DNA from: Vallitalea maricola
Lineage (GTDB): Bacteria; Bacillota; Clostridia; Lachnospirales; Vallitaleaceae
DNA length: 64,000 nt
Assembly (NCBI RefSeq): GCF_036985595.1
Contig: NZ_BTPU01000005.1
Span: 1 to 64,000 of the forward strand
Direction of reading: 5' to 3'
How positions within the stretch are numbered: the first letter of the stretch is position 1; each line of letters starts with the position of its first letter. Under the pieces are notes generated by a model. It saw only the letters and a list, made by a program, of their open reading frames with translations, ran no database searches and was not told the origin of the DNA. This document shows, piece by piece, positions 17,253 to 26,276 of the stretch. Made by a program: the position numbers and the translations under genes.

Positions 17253-17552
17253 ATGAGACCAAAACGTGGAATAATAACTATAATGAGAAGGCGTAAGTAC
17301 CAAGAAATTGATTTTGCTGCAAAAACAATGTTATTCCATGTTTATAATCACGAAGGTAATGAAAATGAATATATAGAAAATGGAATAGTAAGTATATGTA
17401 ATCATTTGAATTGGCAGAAAGATTTCTTGGAACGTATTGTAATGAGATTAAAAAATGATAACTATATTATTGAGACTAATGGAATTTTTAAACTGACTGA
17501 TGAAGGAAGGGAATATACTGTCAGAAGTTATGAAGAGATTGTAGCTCAATAA
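17253..17552 (+). CDS. Small winged-helix-like protein, unknown
   Basis: A 99-residue protein (89 if the in-frame ATG at 17283 is used; neither has a strong ribosome binding site). It is basic at the N-terminus. The body reads as a winged-helix fold, with a helix pair 'IVSICNHLNWQKDFLERIVMRLKNDNYI' and a final wing-like 'ETNGIFKLTDEGREY'. The 'L.D.GR.Y' ending resembles PadR- or MarR-like DNA-binding proteins. It follows the DUF4846 lipoprotein by 14 bp and is closed by a terminator, so it may be co-transcribed. No specific family was recognised; the DNA-binding role is inferred. Confidence 0.6.
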   Translation: MRPKRGIITIMRRRKYQEIDFAAKTMLFHVYNHEGNENEYIENGIVSICNHLNWQKDFLERIVMRLKNDNYIIETNGIFKLTDEGREYTVRSYEEIVAQ

Positions 17553-17561
17553 AAGTAGTTC

Positions 17562-17594
17562 AAGTTCTTAACATTCATTGTTGGGAACTTTTTT
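17562..17594 (+). terminator. Terminator after the winged-helix gene
   Basis: AAGTTC (17562-17567) pairs with GAACTT (17585-17590), extended inward by AAC/GTT, then a T run. It separates the lipoprotein unit from the ROK regulator. Confidence 0.7.
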
Positions 17595-17606
17595 ATGAAT
17601 TATTAC

Positions 17607-17635
17607 TTGTATAAGTTTTGATAAAATGATACAAT
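17607..17635 (+). promoter_or_regulatory. Promoter of the ROK regulator
   Basis: TTGTAT at 17607-17612, a 17-bp spacer and TACAAT at 17630-17635, 46 bp ahead of the ROK gene start. The elements are imperfect but correctly spaced. Confidence 0.55.
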
Positions 17636-17681
17636 GCTACTAATGTAAATACTTTAATAAAGTTATAAGGATGGGGATAAC

Positions 17682-18842
17682 ATGATAAAAAGAAGAGCAA
17701 GTAACGTGGAGATAAAAAAGATTAATCGAAATAGAATTTTTAGATATCTCAATAAATATGGACGAGTATCAAAGCCGGATATCTCATCGGAGTTAGGTAT
17801 TAGTATGCCGACTGTTCTGCAAAATATAAATGAATTAATGAAACAAGGTCTGGTAGATGAAGTTGGTGAATTTCAATCAACAGGCGGCAGAAAAGCTATT
17901 GCTATTGCACCAGTAAGAAACTTACATTATGCCTTGGGCATTGATATTACTCAAAATCATATTGGGGTTGTATTAACAGATTTATCGGGAGATGTATTAA
18001 AACATAAACGTGTTTATAAGCCATTTATCAATAATAGGGAATATTACAAAGAAATGGCTAATATAGCACTTGAATTTAAAAATAGTGAAGTCGGTCCCAA
18101 TAAAGAATTTTTAGGAGTTGGCATTTCAATTCCAGGAATTGTTGATACAAGAAAGAATAAGATTCTTTTTTCTCATGCTCTTAATTTGACTAACATTGAA
18201 ACCGATATATTTACTGAATTCATACCATATCCATGTATTCTAGTAAATGATGCTAATGCTTCAGGATTTGCAGAAATGTATCATTATGATAAGTGTTTTA
18301 ATGCAGTATATCTATCTCTAAGTAATAGTGTAGGGGGTGCAATTATTGTGGATGCACAGTCATATTTAAGTGAGAGTTCTATTACTGATAAATTATACTT
18401 AGGAGATAATTTAAGAGGTGGTGAGTTTGGACATATGACTCTAATTCCAAATGGCAGTGAGTGTTATTGTGGTAAAAGAGGATGTGTAGATGTTTATTGT
18501 TCAGCTAAAACATTATCAAAACATACAGATGGGAAATTAGAAACTTTTTTTGAAGAAATTGAAAATGGAAATAATGAATTCAAACAGATATTGAATCAAT
18601 ATCTATCTTATTTGGCAATAGAAATAAATAACTTACGAATGATATTTGATTGTACTATTATCTTAGGAGGGTATGTTGGTAGTCATATTGAACCGTATAT
18701 TTCAAGATTGAAAGAAGAGGTAGCAATGCTAAATACTTTTGAAATAGATGCGTCATATATTAAGCCTTGCCGATATCGTGTAGAAGCATCAGCTCTAGGT
18801 GCAGCATTACAGCATATTGAAGCATTTTTATGTACTGTATAA
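17682..18842 (+). CDS. ROK-family transcriptional regulator (NagC/XylR type)
   Basis: A 386-residue sugar-responsive repressor. The N-terminal winged helix (about 10-75) contains 'YGRVSKPDISSELGISMPTVLQNINEL'. The ROK sugar-kinase-like domain follows, with a zinc-binding 'GSECYCGKRGCVDVYC' (about 263-278) and 'GGEFGHM' before it. The kinase catalytic DxGxT region is weak ('GIDITQNHIGVVLTD'), consistent with a regulator rather than a kinase. It lies immediately upstream of a sugar ABC importer and two polyol/sugar enzymes in the same orientation. A palindrome upstream of the importer promoter is the likely operator. The inducer is presumably the imported polyol or sugar. Confidence 0.92.
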   Translation: MIKRRASNVEIKKINRNRIFRYLNKYGRVSKPDISSELGISMPTVLQNINELMKQGLVDEVGEFQSTGGRKAIAIAPVRNLHYALGIDITQNHIGVVLTDLSGDVLKHKRVYKPFINNREYYKEMANIALEFKNSEVGPNKEFLGVGISIPGIVDTRKNKILFSHALNLTNIETDIFTEFIPYPCILVNDANASGFAEMYHYDKCFNAVYLSLSNSVGGAIIVDAQSYLSESSITDKLYLGDNLRGGEFGHMTLIPNGSECYCGKRGCVDVYCSAKTLSKHTDGKLETFFEEIENGNNEFKQILNQYLSYLAIEINNLRMIFDCTIILGGYVGSHIEPYISRLKEEVAMLNTFEIDASYIKPCRYRVEASALGAALQHIEAFLCTV

Positions 18843-18871
18843 ATCAATTAATATAAGTCTTGTACAAAAAT

Positions 18872-18900
18872 CCAGCAATTGAATTATGTGCTGGTTTTTT
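18872..18900 (+). terminator. Terminator of the ROK gene
   Basis: CCAGCA (18872-18877) and TGCTGG (18889-18894) around an 11-nt loop, then TTTTTT. The regulator and the transporter operon are thus separate transcripts. Confidence 0.8.
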
Positions 18901-18927
18901 ATTGTGTATTTTGATGGGAAAAACACT

Positions 18928-18944
18928 ATAATAGAAACTATTAT
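18928..18944 (+). promoter_or_regulatory. Candidate ROK operator
   Basis: The perfect palindrome ATAATAG-AAA-CTATTAT lies 22 bp upstream of the -35 element of the importer promoter. The half-site AAACTATT recurs at 18961-18968, overlapping the -35 element. This fits binding by the adjacent ROK protein; the pairing is inferred. Confidence 0.5.
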
Positions 18945-18966
18945 TATGTAAAAATACAATAAACTA

Positions 18967-18995
18967 TTGACAGAAATATAAGCAGGTGATATTAT
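18967..18995 (+). promoter_or_regulatory. Promoter of the polyol ABC operon
   Basis: TTGACA at 18967-18972, a 17-bp spacer and TATTAT at 18990-18995, 60 bp before the binding-protein start. Confidence 0.75.
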
Positions 18996-19055
18996 GTAGA
19001 TACTTAATTAAAGAGTTTAATAAACAAAATACAAATGTCTTGGAGGGAATTTATT

Positions 19056-20033
19056 ATGAAAAAGATTTTATTGGCGGTATTAACGATGGCATTGGCTATG
19101 ACAATGATAGCTGGGTGTAGTAAAGAAGAAAAGAAAAACAATAGTGAAACAGAGACTGAAAATGTTGAAAAATCTGGTATGTCAGTTGGTATGACAGTTC
19201 AAGATCTAAGTAATCAGATTTGGTCAAGCTCATGTGAAGCATTAAAAGGGCTGGTTGAAGCAGATGGTGGTAGCATGACATATTTGGATTGTGGTAATAA
19301 TGCATCAAAACAAATAGAACAAGTAGAGAATTTTATTTCAAATGATGTTGATGTAATTGTTATTCATCCTGTAGATGTTAATGCAGTAGAACAAGTACTT
19401 TCTGATGCTAGAGAAGCTGGTATTAAAGTGTATAGCTGGGATGAAAATTTAGAAAATGCAGATATTGTTTGGTTAATTGATAATTATGAATTAGGTAAGA
19501 TCATTGGTGAACAAGCTGCTAAATGGATAAACGATGTTCATGATGGGGTATGTGAAGTTGCAGTATTAGATTATCCCCAAATCCCAATTCTTTTAGAAAG
19601 AGGTAATGGTATTGTTGACGCATTAAAAGAGAATGCACCAAAAGCTACTATTGTAGCTAAGACAAGTGCAATTAATCCTACTGAAGGTATGACAAAAATG
19701 GAAACAATCTTTCAAGCAAATCCAGATGTACAAGTAGTTGCTTGTATAGGGGGTGGTGGTGCAGTTGGTGCCAATGAAGCTATTAAAGCAGCTGGCAAAT
19801 TAACTGACAAAATAGGTGTTTTCGCTGCTGATGCAACAGAGCAAGAATTAGAAGCAATCAAGAATAATGAAGCAAATAGGATGTCTGTTCTTATTACAGG
19901 TGATGGTGATGCCATTGCAAAAGAAATATATGGCTGGTTAGAAAAACTTGTTGCAGGTGAATCTGTAGAAAAAGAAGTATATCGTACTACTTTTACTGTA
20001 ACGACAGAAAATATTGATGAGTATTATAAATAA
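19056..20033 (+). CDS. Sugar/polyol ABC transporter substrate-binding lipoprotein
   Basis: The extracytoplasmic binding protein of a ribose-type importer, 325 residues, with the ATG at 19056 after GGAGGG. The signal peptide ends in a lipobox 'MIAGC', followed by a short charged linker. The mature part is a periplasmic-binding-protein type 1 fold of the RbsB/Peripla_BP_4 group: 'GMSVGMTVQDLSNQIWSS', 'DVDVIVIHPVDVNAVEQVLSDAREAGIKVYSWD', and 'VACIGGGGAVGANEAIKAAG' before the hinge. It is the first gene of an operon with an ATPase, a permease, a medium-chain dehydrogenase and a PfkB kinase. The ligand is probably a polyol or pentose. Confidence 0.93.
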   Translation: MKKILLAVLTMALAMTMIAGCSKEEKKNNSETETENVEKSGMSVGMTVQDLSNQIWSSSCEALKGLVEADGGSMTYLDCGNNASKQIEQVENFISNDVDVIVIHPVDVNAVEQVLSDAREAGIKVYSWDENLENADIVWLIDNYELGKIIGEQAAKWINDVHDGVCEVAVLDYPQIPILLERGNGIVDALKENAPKATIVAKTSAINPTEGMTKMETIFQANPDVQVVACIGGGGAVGANEAIKAAGKLTDKIGVFAADATEQELEAIKNNEANRMSVLITGDGDAIAKEIYGWLEKLVAGESVEKEVYRTTFTVTTENIDEYYK

Positions 20034-20069
20034 ATATATATATTAAAATGTTTACGTGAGGTAGATATA

Positions 20070-21575
20070 ATGGATATTACAAACACAATTTTGGAACTTA
20101 ATCATATTATTAAAACTTATCCTGGAGTAGTGGCTTTGAATGATGTTACTATTAAGGTTGCAAAAGGTGAAGTTCATGCTCTAGTAGGTGAAAATGGTGC
20201 AGGTAAATCTACATTAATTAAAACATGTACCGGAGCAGTAATTCCTGATAGTGGTGAAATAATCGTAGATGGTAAGAAATTCTCATCTATGACACCAAAA
20301 TTATCAGAAGAAAGTGGAGTTGCTGTCATATACCAAGAATTTAACATTGTTGGTGAATTATCAGTAGCTGAAAATATATTTTTAGGTAGAGCTATAAGAA
20401 AAAAAGGAATAATAGTTGATAAAAAAGCAATGGTGGATAAATCTAAAGAGATATTCAAACAATTCGATATCAATATTGACCCTAATGAGTTAGTTAGTAA
20501 TTTGACAGTTGGATACCAACAAATTGTTGAAATTGCTAAAGCTATGTCTCAAAAAGCTAAAATTCTTATTATGGATGAGCCATCAGCACCTTTGACTAAG
20601 TCAGAAGTGGAATCCATGTATTTGATAGTGGACAAGTTAAAAGAAGCTGGTGTTACTATCATTTATATTTCACACAGGATGGACGAGATTTTTAGATTAA
20701 CGGATAGAATAACCGTTATGAGAGATGGTGAAAAAATAAAAACATTAAATACCAACGAAACAGATATTAATGAGCTTGTAAAACTTATGGTTGGGCGTGA
20801 GTTGAAAGAAACATATCCTTCTCGTCCGTCAGTAGTTAAAGATGAAATACTGTTAGATGTAAAAAATTTATATGGGAATGGACTTAAGGATATTTCTTTT
20901 CAAATAAAACGTGGAGAAGTTTTAGGATTTGCAGGATTAATTGGTTCAGGAAGAACCCAGCTTGCAGAGTTGATTTTCGGTATAAAACCAAAAACAAAAG
21001 GTCAGATCTTTTTCAAAGGAAAAGAAATATCTCCCAAAACCCCTAGAGAAGCAATTGATTATGGTATTGCACTTGTTCCAGAAGATAGGAAAAACCAAGG
21101 TGCAATGCTTGATATTGATATAAGAGGTAATATTAGTATGGCAATTCTTAATAGAATATCAAAGTTATCAGTTGTAGATAAAAAAGATGAAAATCGTATA
21201 GCCAACGAATATAAAAGTAAACTCAATATAAAGACACCTAATACTGAACAGTTAGTCAAGAATCTAAGCGGAGGCAATCAGCAAAAAGTAATTATTGCAA
21301 AATGGCTGGCTTCTAATCCTGATTTGATTATACTTGATGAACCAACTAGAGGAATAGATGTAGGTGCTAAATATGAAATTTATAAATTAATTAATACATT
21401 AGTTGAATCAGGAAAAACTATTTTATTAATTTCATCTGAAATGGAAGAAATAATGGGAATGTCAGATAGAATCATTGTTCTAGCTGAAGGTAAAATAACA
21501 GGTATGTTGGATAAAGATGATTTTAACCAAGAAAAGATTATGAGTTTTGCATCAAGTGTGAAAGGAAAGGAATAA
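20070..21575 (+). CDS. Sugar ABC transporter ATP-binding protein (RbsA/XylG type)
   Basis: A 501-residue double ATPase, typical of ribose/xylose-family importers. The first domain has Walker A 'GENGAGKSTLIK', a signature-like 'LTVGYQQIVEIAKAM' and Walker B 'ILIMDEPSAPL'. The second domain has the degenerate P-loop 'GLIGSGRTQLAELIFG', as usual in this family, then 'LSGGNQQKVIIAKWL' and 'LIILDEPTRGIDVG'. It couples ATP hydrolysis to import through the permease encoded 4 bp downstream. Full length, no anomalies. Confidence 0.96.
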   Translation: MDITNTILELNHIIKTYPGVVALNDVTIKVAKGEVHALVGENGAGKSTLIKTCTGAVIPDSGEIIVDGKKFSSMTPKLSEESGVAVIYQEFNIVGELSVAENIFLGRAIRKKGIIVDKKAMVDKSKEIFKQFDINIDPNELVSNLTVGYQQIVEIAKAMSQKAKILIMDEPSAPLTKSEVESMYLIVDKLKEAGVTIIYISHRMDEIFRLTDRITVMRDGEKIKTLNTNETDINELVKLMVGRELKETYPSRPSVVKDEILLDVKNLYGNGLKDISFQIKRGEVLGFAGLIGSGRTQLAELIFGIKPKTKGQIFFKGKEISPKTPREAIDYGIALVPEDRKNQGAMLDIDIRGNISMAILNRISKLSVVDKKDENRIANEYKSKLNIKTPNTEQLVKNLSGGNQQKVIIAKWLASNPDLIILDEPTRGIDVGAKYEIYKLINTLVESGKTILLISSEMEEIMGMSDRIIVLAEGKITGMLDKDDFNQEKIMSFASSVKGKE

Positions 21576-21579
21576 TGTC

Positions 21580-22533
21580 ATGAACTTTATAGCTGTATTT
21601 AAGAAATATGGAATTTTTGCTGTTCTTATATTGTTGATTATTTTTTTTAGTGTAACATCAAAGGCATTTTTTATCCCATCAAATTTGTTTAATGTAGCTC
21701 GTCAGGTATCTATGTTAGGAATTGCTGCAGTAGGTATGGCTTTTGTACTATTGCTTGGCGGGATAGATCTCTCAATTGGATCACAAATAACATTAGTAAA
21801 TATAGTTACTGCTTGGTTAATGGTAAATGCAGAGGTACATCCTGTTATAGCCTGCCTTATTGCAATTGTTATGAGTGTTTCTATTGGTTTTGTTAATGGC
21901 TGGATTATAGCTAATCTTAAAATGCCGCCTTTGATTGTCACTTTGAGTACAATGACAATAATAGAAGGTATTGCTTATATAATTTGTAAAGGTATACCTA
22001 TTTTTGGTTTTCCTAAATATTTTTCTGAATTAGGACAAGGATACGTGGGACCAATACCTATACCAGTTATTATCACAATCATAATTCTAGCAATCGGAGC
22101 ATTTGTTTTAAATAAAACATATTTTGGCAGATACTTTTATGCTGTTGGTGGTAATGAAGAAGCTGCAAAATTATCTGGTATCAATGTAAAGAGAGTTAAA
22201 TATCTGGTGTATTCATTATCAGGACTTTTTGCAGGAATTGCAGGAATTGTTATGCTTTCAAGAACCAATTCTGGACAAGTTTTAGCAGGTAAAGGTTTTG
22301 AATTTGATGTATTGACAGCAGTTGTACTAGGCGGTGTTAGTGTGAATGGTGGATTTGGTAAGATTTCAAATGTAGTTGCGGGTGTGCTGATCATTGGTGT
22401 GCTTAGTAACGGCTTAGTTCTACTTGATGTAAGCCAATATGTTCAAATGGTAACAAAAGGTATTGTATTATTATTTGCAGTTGCATTTGACTGTATTCAA
22501 AAAAATCGTAAGTTAAAAGCTGTTGCAGTATAG
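21580..22533 (+). CDS. Sugar ABC transporter permease (RbsC type)
   Basis: A 317-residue membrane permease with about nine hydrophobic segments. 'GIAAVGMAFVLLLGGIDLSIGS' and 'GRYFYAVGGNEEAAKLSGINVKRVK' are the conserved membrane and ATPase-coupling motifs of the BPD_transp_2 family, and 'TAVVLGGVSVNGGFGKI' follows in the last third. The ATG is 4 bp after the ATPase stop, with AGGAAAGGA inside the end of that gene. A single permease gene suggests a homodimeric channel. Confidence 0.95.
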   Translation: MNFIAVFKKYGIFAVLILLIIFFSVTSKAFFIPSNLFNVARQVSMLGIAAVGMAFVLLLGGIDLSIGSQITLVNIVTAWLMVNAEVHPVIACLIAIVMSVSIGFVNGWIIANLKMPPLIVTLSTMTIIEGIAYIICKGIPIFGFPKYFSELGQGYVGPIPIPVIITIIILAIGAFVLNKTYFGRYFYAVGGNEEAAKLSGINVKRVKYLVYSLSGLFAGIAGIVMLSRTNSGQVLAGKGFEFDVLTAVVLGGVSVNGGFGKISNVVAGVLIIGVLSNGLVLLDVSQYVQMVTKGIVLLFAVAFDCIQKNRKLKAVAV

Positions 22534-22589
22534 ATTTTAAAAGATGTAAAACAACTATTATTAATAAAGAAAGTAAGTGAGGTAGCAGT

Positions 22590-23636
22590 ATGGAAGGAAA
22601 AATGAAAGTAGCTGTGATGAATGGAATTGGAAAAATGGGATATGAAGAACGTCCAATTCCAAAAGTAAAGGACGAAGAAGTATTAATTCAGGTGGAGTAT
22701 GTAGGAATATGTGGTTCAGACTTACATTATTATGAGAATGGACGTATTGGAAATTATATAGTGGAACCACCTTTTGTATTAGGTCATGAGCCTGGTGGTG
22801 TAATTGTGGAAGTAGGTAAAGAAGTTACTAACTTGAAGGTAGGAGACCATGTAGCTTTGGAACCAGGTAAAACATGTGGAAAATGTGAATTTTGTAAAAC
22901 TGGAAAATATAATTTATGCCCTGATGTAGAATTTTTTGCTACACCACCATATGATGGAGTGTTTCAGGAATATGTTGCTCATGATGCTGACTTATGTTTT
23001 AAGTTGCCGGATAATGTTAGTACAATGTCAGGAGCATTAATAGAACCATTAGCTGTAGGAATTCATGCTGTAAATCAAGGTGAAGCACAACCGGGTCAAA
23101 CTGCTGTAATTACAGGTGCTGGCGCAATAGGATTAGTGACAATACTGGCACTGAAAATTAGGGGAATATCCAATATTATTGTTGTAGATATAATGCAAAA
23201 ACGCTTGGATAAGGCTCTTGAATTAGGAGCTACACATGTAATAAATGCATCAAAAACAGATGCAGTCTTAAAATTGATGGAGATTACAAATGGTAAAGGT
23301 TGTGATTTGGCAATCGAAACTGCCGGGACTGAAATTACTACTAATCAAACAATACATATGGTTAGAAAAGGTTCTAACATAGTATTGGTAGGTTATGGCA
23401 AAACTGGTATGATGACTTTGGAAATGAGTTTAGCGTTAGATAAAGAAGTAACATTTAAGACAGTATTTAGATATCGTCACATTTATCCTATGGCAATTGA
23501 TGCTGTGGCTAGTGGTAAAATAAACCCTGAGGATATAGTAACAGATATATTTGATTTTGATGATATCCAAAATGCAATGGATAGCAGTGTTAAGAATAAG
23601 GCTGATATCGTTAAGGCAGTCGTTCGTATCAAATAG
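22590..23636 (+). CDS. Zinc-dependent sorbitol/xylitol-type dehydrogenase
   Basis: A 348-residue medium-chain dehydrogenase that oxidises a polyol to a ketose with NAD+. The N-terminal catalytic part shows the zinc Cys in 'GICGSDLHYYENGRIG', 'GHEPGGVIVEVG', and the structural zinc loop 'CGKCEFCKTGKYNLC'. The Rossmann domain follows with 'TGAGAIGLVTILALK' and Asp in 'IIVVDI', indicating NAD preference. 'YYENGRIG' and 'FFATPPYDG' are characteristic of the sorbitol/xylitol dehydrogenase subgroup. It sits between the permease and a fructokinase-like gene, which favours sorbitol to fructose. Xylitol to xylulose is an alternative. Confidence 0.9.
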   Translation: MEGKMKVAVMNGIGKMGYEERPIPKVKDEEVLIQVEYVGICGSDLHYYENGRIGNYIVEPPFVLGHEPGGVIVEVGKEVTNLKVGDHVALEPGKTCGKCEFCKTGKYNLCPDVEFFATPPYDGVFQEYVAHDADLCFKLPDNVSTMSGALIEPLAVGIHAVNQGEAQPGQTAVITGAGAIGLVTILALKIRGISNIIVVDIMQKRLDKALELGATHVINASKTDAVLKLMEITNGKGCDLAIETAGTEITTNQTIHMVRKGSNIVLVGYGKTGMMTLEMSLALDKEVTFKTVFRYRHIYPMAIDAVASGKINPEDIVTDIFDFDDIQNAMDSSVKNKADIVKAVVRIK

Positions 23637-23680
23637 GATTGTATTGTTGTTAGGGCAGAATAAGAAAGGATAGAATTAAT

Positions 23681-24637
23681 ATGTATGATGTAGTTGCCAT
23701 TGGAGAACTTCTCATAGATTTTACACCAGTTAAATACGGTGAAAAGAAACTTCCTATTTTCGAACAGAATCCAGGAGGAGCTCCAGCAAATGTATTAGCT
23801 ATGAATGCTAGACTTGGTGGGAAAACTGGATTTATAGGAAAAGTAGGTCATGACCAGTTTGGATGCTTTCTAAAGAAAGTAATAGAAGATGTTAATATAA
23901 ATGCTAGTGGACTTGTTATGTCAAAAGATGTGCATACAACATTGGTTTTTGTACATCTAAGTGAACAGGGAGAGCGTTCTTTTAGTTTCTATAGAAAACC
24001 TGGTGCAGATATGATGCTTTCAAAAGAAGAAATTAATAAAGAATTAATTGATAATTGCAATATGTTTCATTTCGGTTCAGTATCTTTAACCGATGAACCC
24101 TGCAAAAGTGCAACAATAACAGCAGTGGAATATGCTAAGAAAAAGGGTAAAATTATCAGCTATGATCCTAATTATAGGGAGGCTCTCTGGAGAGATTATA
24201 GGGTTGCAAAAGAAGAGATACTACAAGTGATGCCTTTAGCTGATATAGTAAAAATATCAGATGAAGAAATGGAATTTCTTTTTGGTATAACAGATATGGA
24301 TGAGTGTGTAAAATTGATTAAGGAAATGGGTGTTTCCCTTGTATTGATTTCCATGGGGGATAAAGGTTCCTATTATTCAAATAAAAATGTATCAGGATTC
24401 ATAAAATCATTTAAAATGAACTCCATTGATACAACTGGAGCTGGAGATGCTTTTCTAGGAGCAGTACATTACAAAATCAGGAATAAAGATTTAAAAGATA
24501 TTCAAATGATGGAAAAAGAAGAATTGGATAAAATTTTGTTATTTGCTAATGCAGCAGGAGGAATTACAACCACTAAAAAGGGTGCTATACCAGCTATGCC
24601 GAATGAGGAAATTATTAACAGATTATGTTTGAAATAA
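23681..24637 (+). CDS. PfkB-family carbohydrate kinase (fructokinase-like)
   Basis: A 318-residue ribokinase-fold kinase. Signatures are the N-terminal 'GELLIDFTPV', 'NPGGAPANVLAMNARLGGKTGFIGKVGHDQFG', and the C-terminal catalytic 'DTTGAGDAFLGAVHYKI' with the general-base Asp. Sequence style and length match bacterial fructokinases of the PfkB family. In context it would phosphorylate the ketose made by the preceding dehydrogenase, feeding fructose 6-phosphate to glycolysis. It is the last gene of the operon, closed by a strong terminator. Confidence 0.92.
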   Translation: MYDVVAIGELLIDFTPVKYGEKKLPIFEQNPGGAPANVLAMNARLGGKTGFIGKVGHDQFGCFLKKVIEDVNINASGLVMSKDVHTTLVFVHLSEQGERSFSFYRKPGADMMLSKEEINKELIDNCNMFHFGSVSLTDEPCKSATITAVEYAKKKGKIISYDPNYREALWRDYRVAKEEILQVMPLADIVKISDEEMEFLFGITDMDECVKLIKEMGVSLVLISMGDKGSYYSNKNVSGFIKSFKMNSIDTTGAGDAFLGAVHYKIRNKDLKDIQMMEKEELDKILLFANAAGGITTTKKGAIPAMPNEEIINRLCLK

Positions 24638-24643
24638 TAAAGA

Positions 24644-24686
24644 AGAAAGAGAGTATATCATGGTGTGATATACTCTCTTTCTTTTT
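24644..24686 (+). terminator. Terminator of the polyol operon
   Basis: A 17-bp perfect stem (24644-24660 with 24666-24682), a 5-nt loop and a TTTT tail. Confidence 0.95.
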
Positions 24687-24782
24687 AGATTATTAGATGC
24701 AGAAATCAAGAATATCTTGCAGGAACATACATAAATGTTTATAATAATAACAATGGTATATGAAATAACGAGGAGGAGTAAC

Positions 24783-25361
24783 TTGAAAAACATATTAAAC
24801 AAAATAGAATATAACTCACCAGTGGTTCTGACATTTTCTTTATTAGCAACAGCAATTTTCTTTATTGATAAGATTATACCTTTAGATATTATAAATTCTT
24901 TATTTGTTTATAGAGGTGGATTTTCTTTGATAAGTTTGATTCAGATGATTTTATGGCCTTTGGGACATGCTTCTATAGATCATTTGCTAGGGAATATTAC
25001 TTTAATTCTATTGATAGGACCAATGCTTGAAGAGAAATATTCTTCAAAAACAATTTTAATATTAATTATAATAACAACAGTAGTGATTGGATTTTTTCAA
25101 GCTATTATTTTTGGTAGTGGAATACTAGGAGCTAGTGGTATTGTATTCATGATGATAATGTTAACTTCCTTCACTAATATGAAAGATGGAAAAATTCCCC
25201 TTACATTTATTTTTATAGCTATATTATTCTTGGCTAAAGAAATATATAATGGACTATTTGTGACTAATAATATTTCAGAATTAGGTCATATATTAGGTGC
25301 TCTTGTAGGGATGGGATATATATACATAGTACAAAAAAATAAGAAGAAGCAAATTATTTAG
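24783..25361 (+). CDS. Rhomboid-family intramembrane serine protease
   Basis: Cleaves membrane proteins within the bilayer. I choose TTG 24783 after AGGAGGAG, giving 192 residues; an upstream ATG has no ribosome binding site. About six transmembrane helices. Catalytic Ser118 is in 'GILGASGIVFM' and catalytic His169 in 'ELGHILGALVGMG'; 'GHASIDHLLGN' supplies the conserved His/Asn of the oxyanion region. It lies 35 bp upstream of the S-adenosylmethionine decarboxylase gene on the same strand with no terminator between, so co-transcription is likely. Its substrate is unknown; given the membrane-stress genes next door, a membrane-quality or regulatory role is possible. Confidence 0.9.
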   Translation: MKNILNKIEYNSPVVLTFSLLATAIFFIDKIIPLDIINSLFVYRGGFSLISLIQMILWPLGHASIDHLLGNITLILLIGPMLEEKYSSKTILILIIITTVVIGFFQAIIFGSGILGASGIVFMMIMLTSFTNMKDGKIPLTFIFIAILFLAKEIYNGLFVTNNISELGHILGALVGMGYIYIVQKNKKKQII

Positions 25362-25396
25362 GATGTTTAGCTTTACATTAGAGAGAGGGCATTTGA

Positions 25397-26191
25397 TTGA
25401 ATAAAAAATATAAATTATATGGTTTTAATAACCTGACTAAAACTCTCAATATGAATTTTTATAATATTTATTATATAGATGGTAATGAGTTGAAAGAACA
25501 ATATATAGATTATATCAATTGTAACTATAGTGCTGATAATTTAACAAAAGTACTTAGAAAGGTTACTAAGATGATTGGTGCTAATATATTAAATATCGCC
25601 AAGCAGGATTATGACCCACAAGGTGCCAGTGTCAATTTATTGATTTCAGAAGGGCAGATACCAGTTGTTAAAGTGGATGATTCCTGCAACAGAGGAAATA
25701 TCATACCTAATGATGGGCATGTAGTAGGACATTTAGATAAGAGTCATGTTACTGTACATACTTATCCAGAAAACAATAATCATAGCGATATATCTGTGGT
25801 AAGAATAGATATTGAAGTTAGTACTTGTGGTGAAATATCACCTTTAGAAGTTATCAATTATTTGATTGAACAATTTGGTTCAGATATGGTAACTCTAGAT
25901 TATAGGGTTAGAGGATTCAACAGAGATATTGATGGAAGAAAACGTTACAATGATAATAATATAAAATCCATACAAGAGTTTATTTCAGAGGATAATAAGT
26001 CATGTTGTGAGTTGGTTGATTTTAATTTGCCAAAAGAAAATATATATTATACCAAAATGAGAAATAATGATTTTGAAATTGATGAACATTTATTTAACTT
26101 AGAAAAACGAGATCTCCAAGATAAAAAAGTTAAATGTATAATAGACAAAATTAAAAATGAATTGAATACTCTATTTTATGGACAAGAATAA
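25397..26191 (+). CDS. speD: S-adenosylmethionine decarboxylase proenzyme
   Basis: Makes decarboxylated S-adenosylmethionine, the aminopropyl donor for spermidine-type polyamines. A 264-residue protein of the long bacterial (E. coli SpeD) class rather than the short Bacillus class. The self-cleavage site is 'GHLDKSHVTVHTYPE', with pyruvoyl-forming Ser116 after Lys115; 'IDIEVSTCGEISPL' and 'DYRVRGFNRDIDG' are further class motifs. The TTG start follows GAGAGGG at 7-nt spacing. The matching aminopropyltransferase gene, fused to membrane helices, lies 3.3 kb downstream, with PspA and DUF350 genes in between, which suggests this SpeD feeds a dedicated membrane process. Confidence 0.94.
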   Translation: MNKKYKLYGFNNLTKTLNMNFYNIYYIDGNELKEQYIDYINCNYSADNLTKVLRKVTKMIGANILNIAKQDYDPQGASVNLLISEGQIPVVKVDDSCNRGNIIPNDGHVVGHLDKSHVTVHTYPENNNHSDISVVRIDIEVSTCGEISPLEVINYLIEQFGSDMVTLDYRVRGFNRDIDGRKRYNDNNIKSIQEFISEDNKSCCELVDFNLPKENIYYTKMRNNDFEIDEHLFNLEKRDLQDKKVKCIIDKIKNELNTLFYGQE

Positions 26192-26196
26192 TATTA

Positions 26197-26252
26197 ATGG
26201 GGCTGACGGATAATACATTTTTTTGAATGGTTGTATTATCTGTCAGCCCCAT
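26197..26252. terminator. Bidirectional terminator between speD and pspA
   Basis: A 20-bp stem with one G-T pair (ATGGGGCTGACGGATAATAC at 26197-26216 with its partner at 26233-26252). It separates two convergent genes. T-tails are short on both sides. Confidence 0.75.
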
Positions 26253-26276
26253 AATTATTGATTAGATTATATATTA

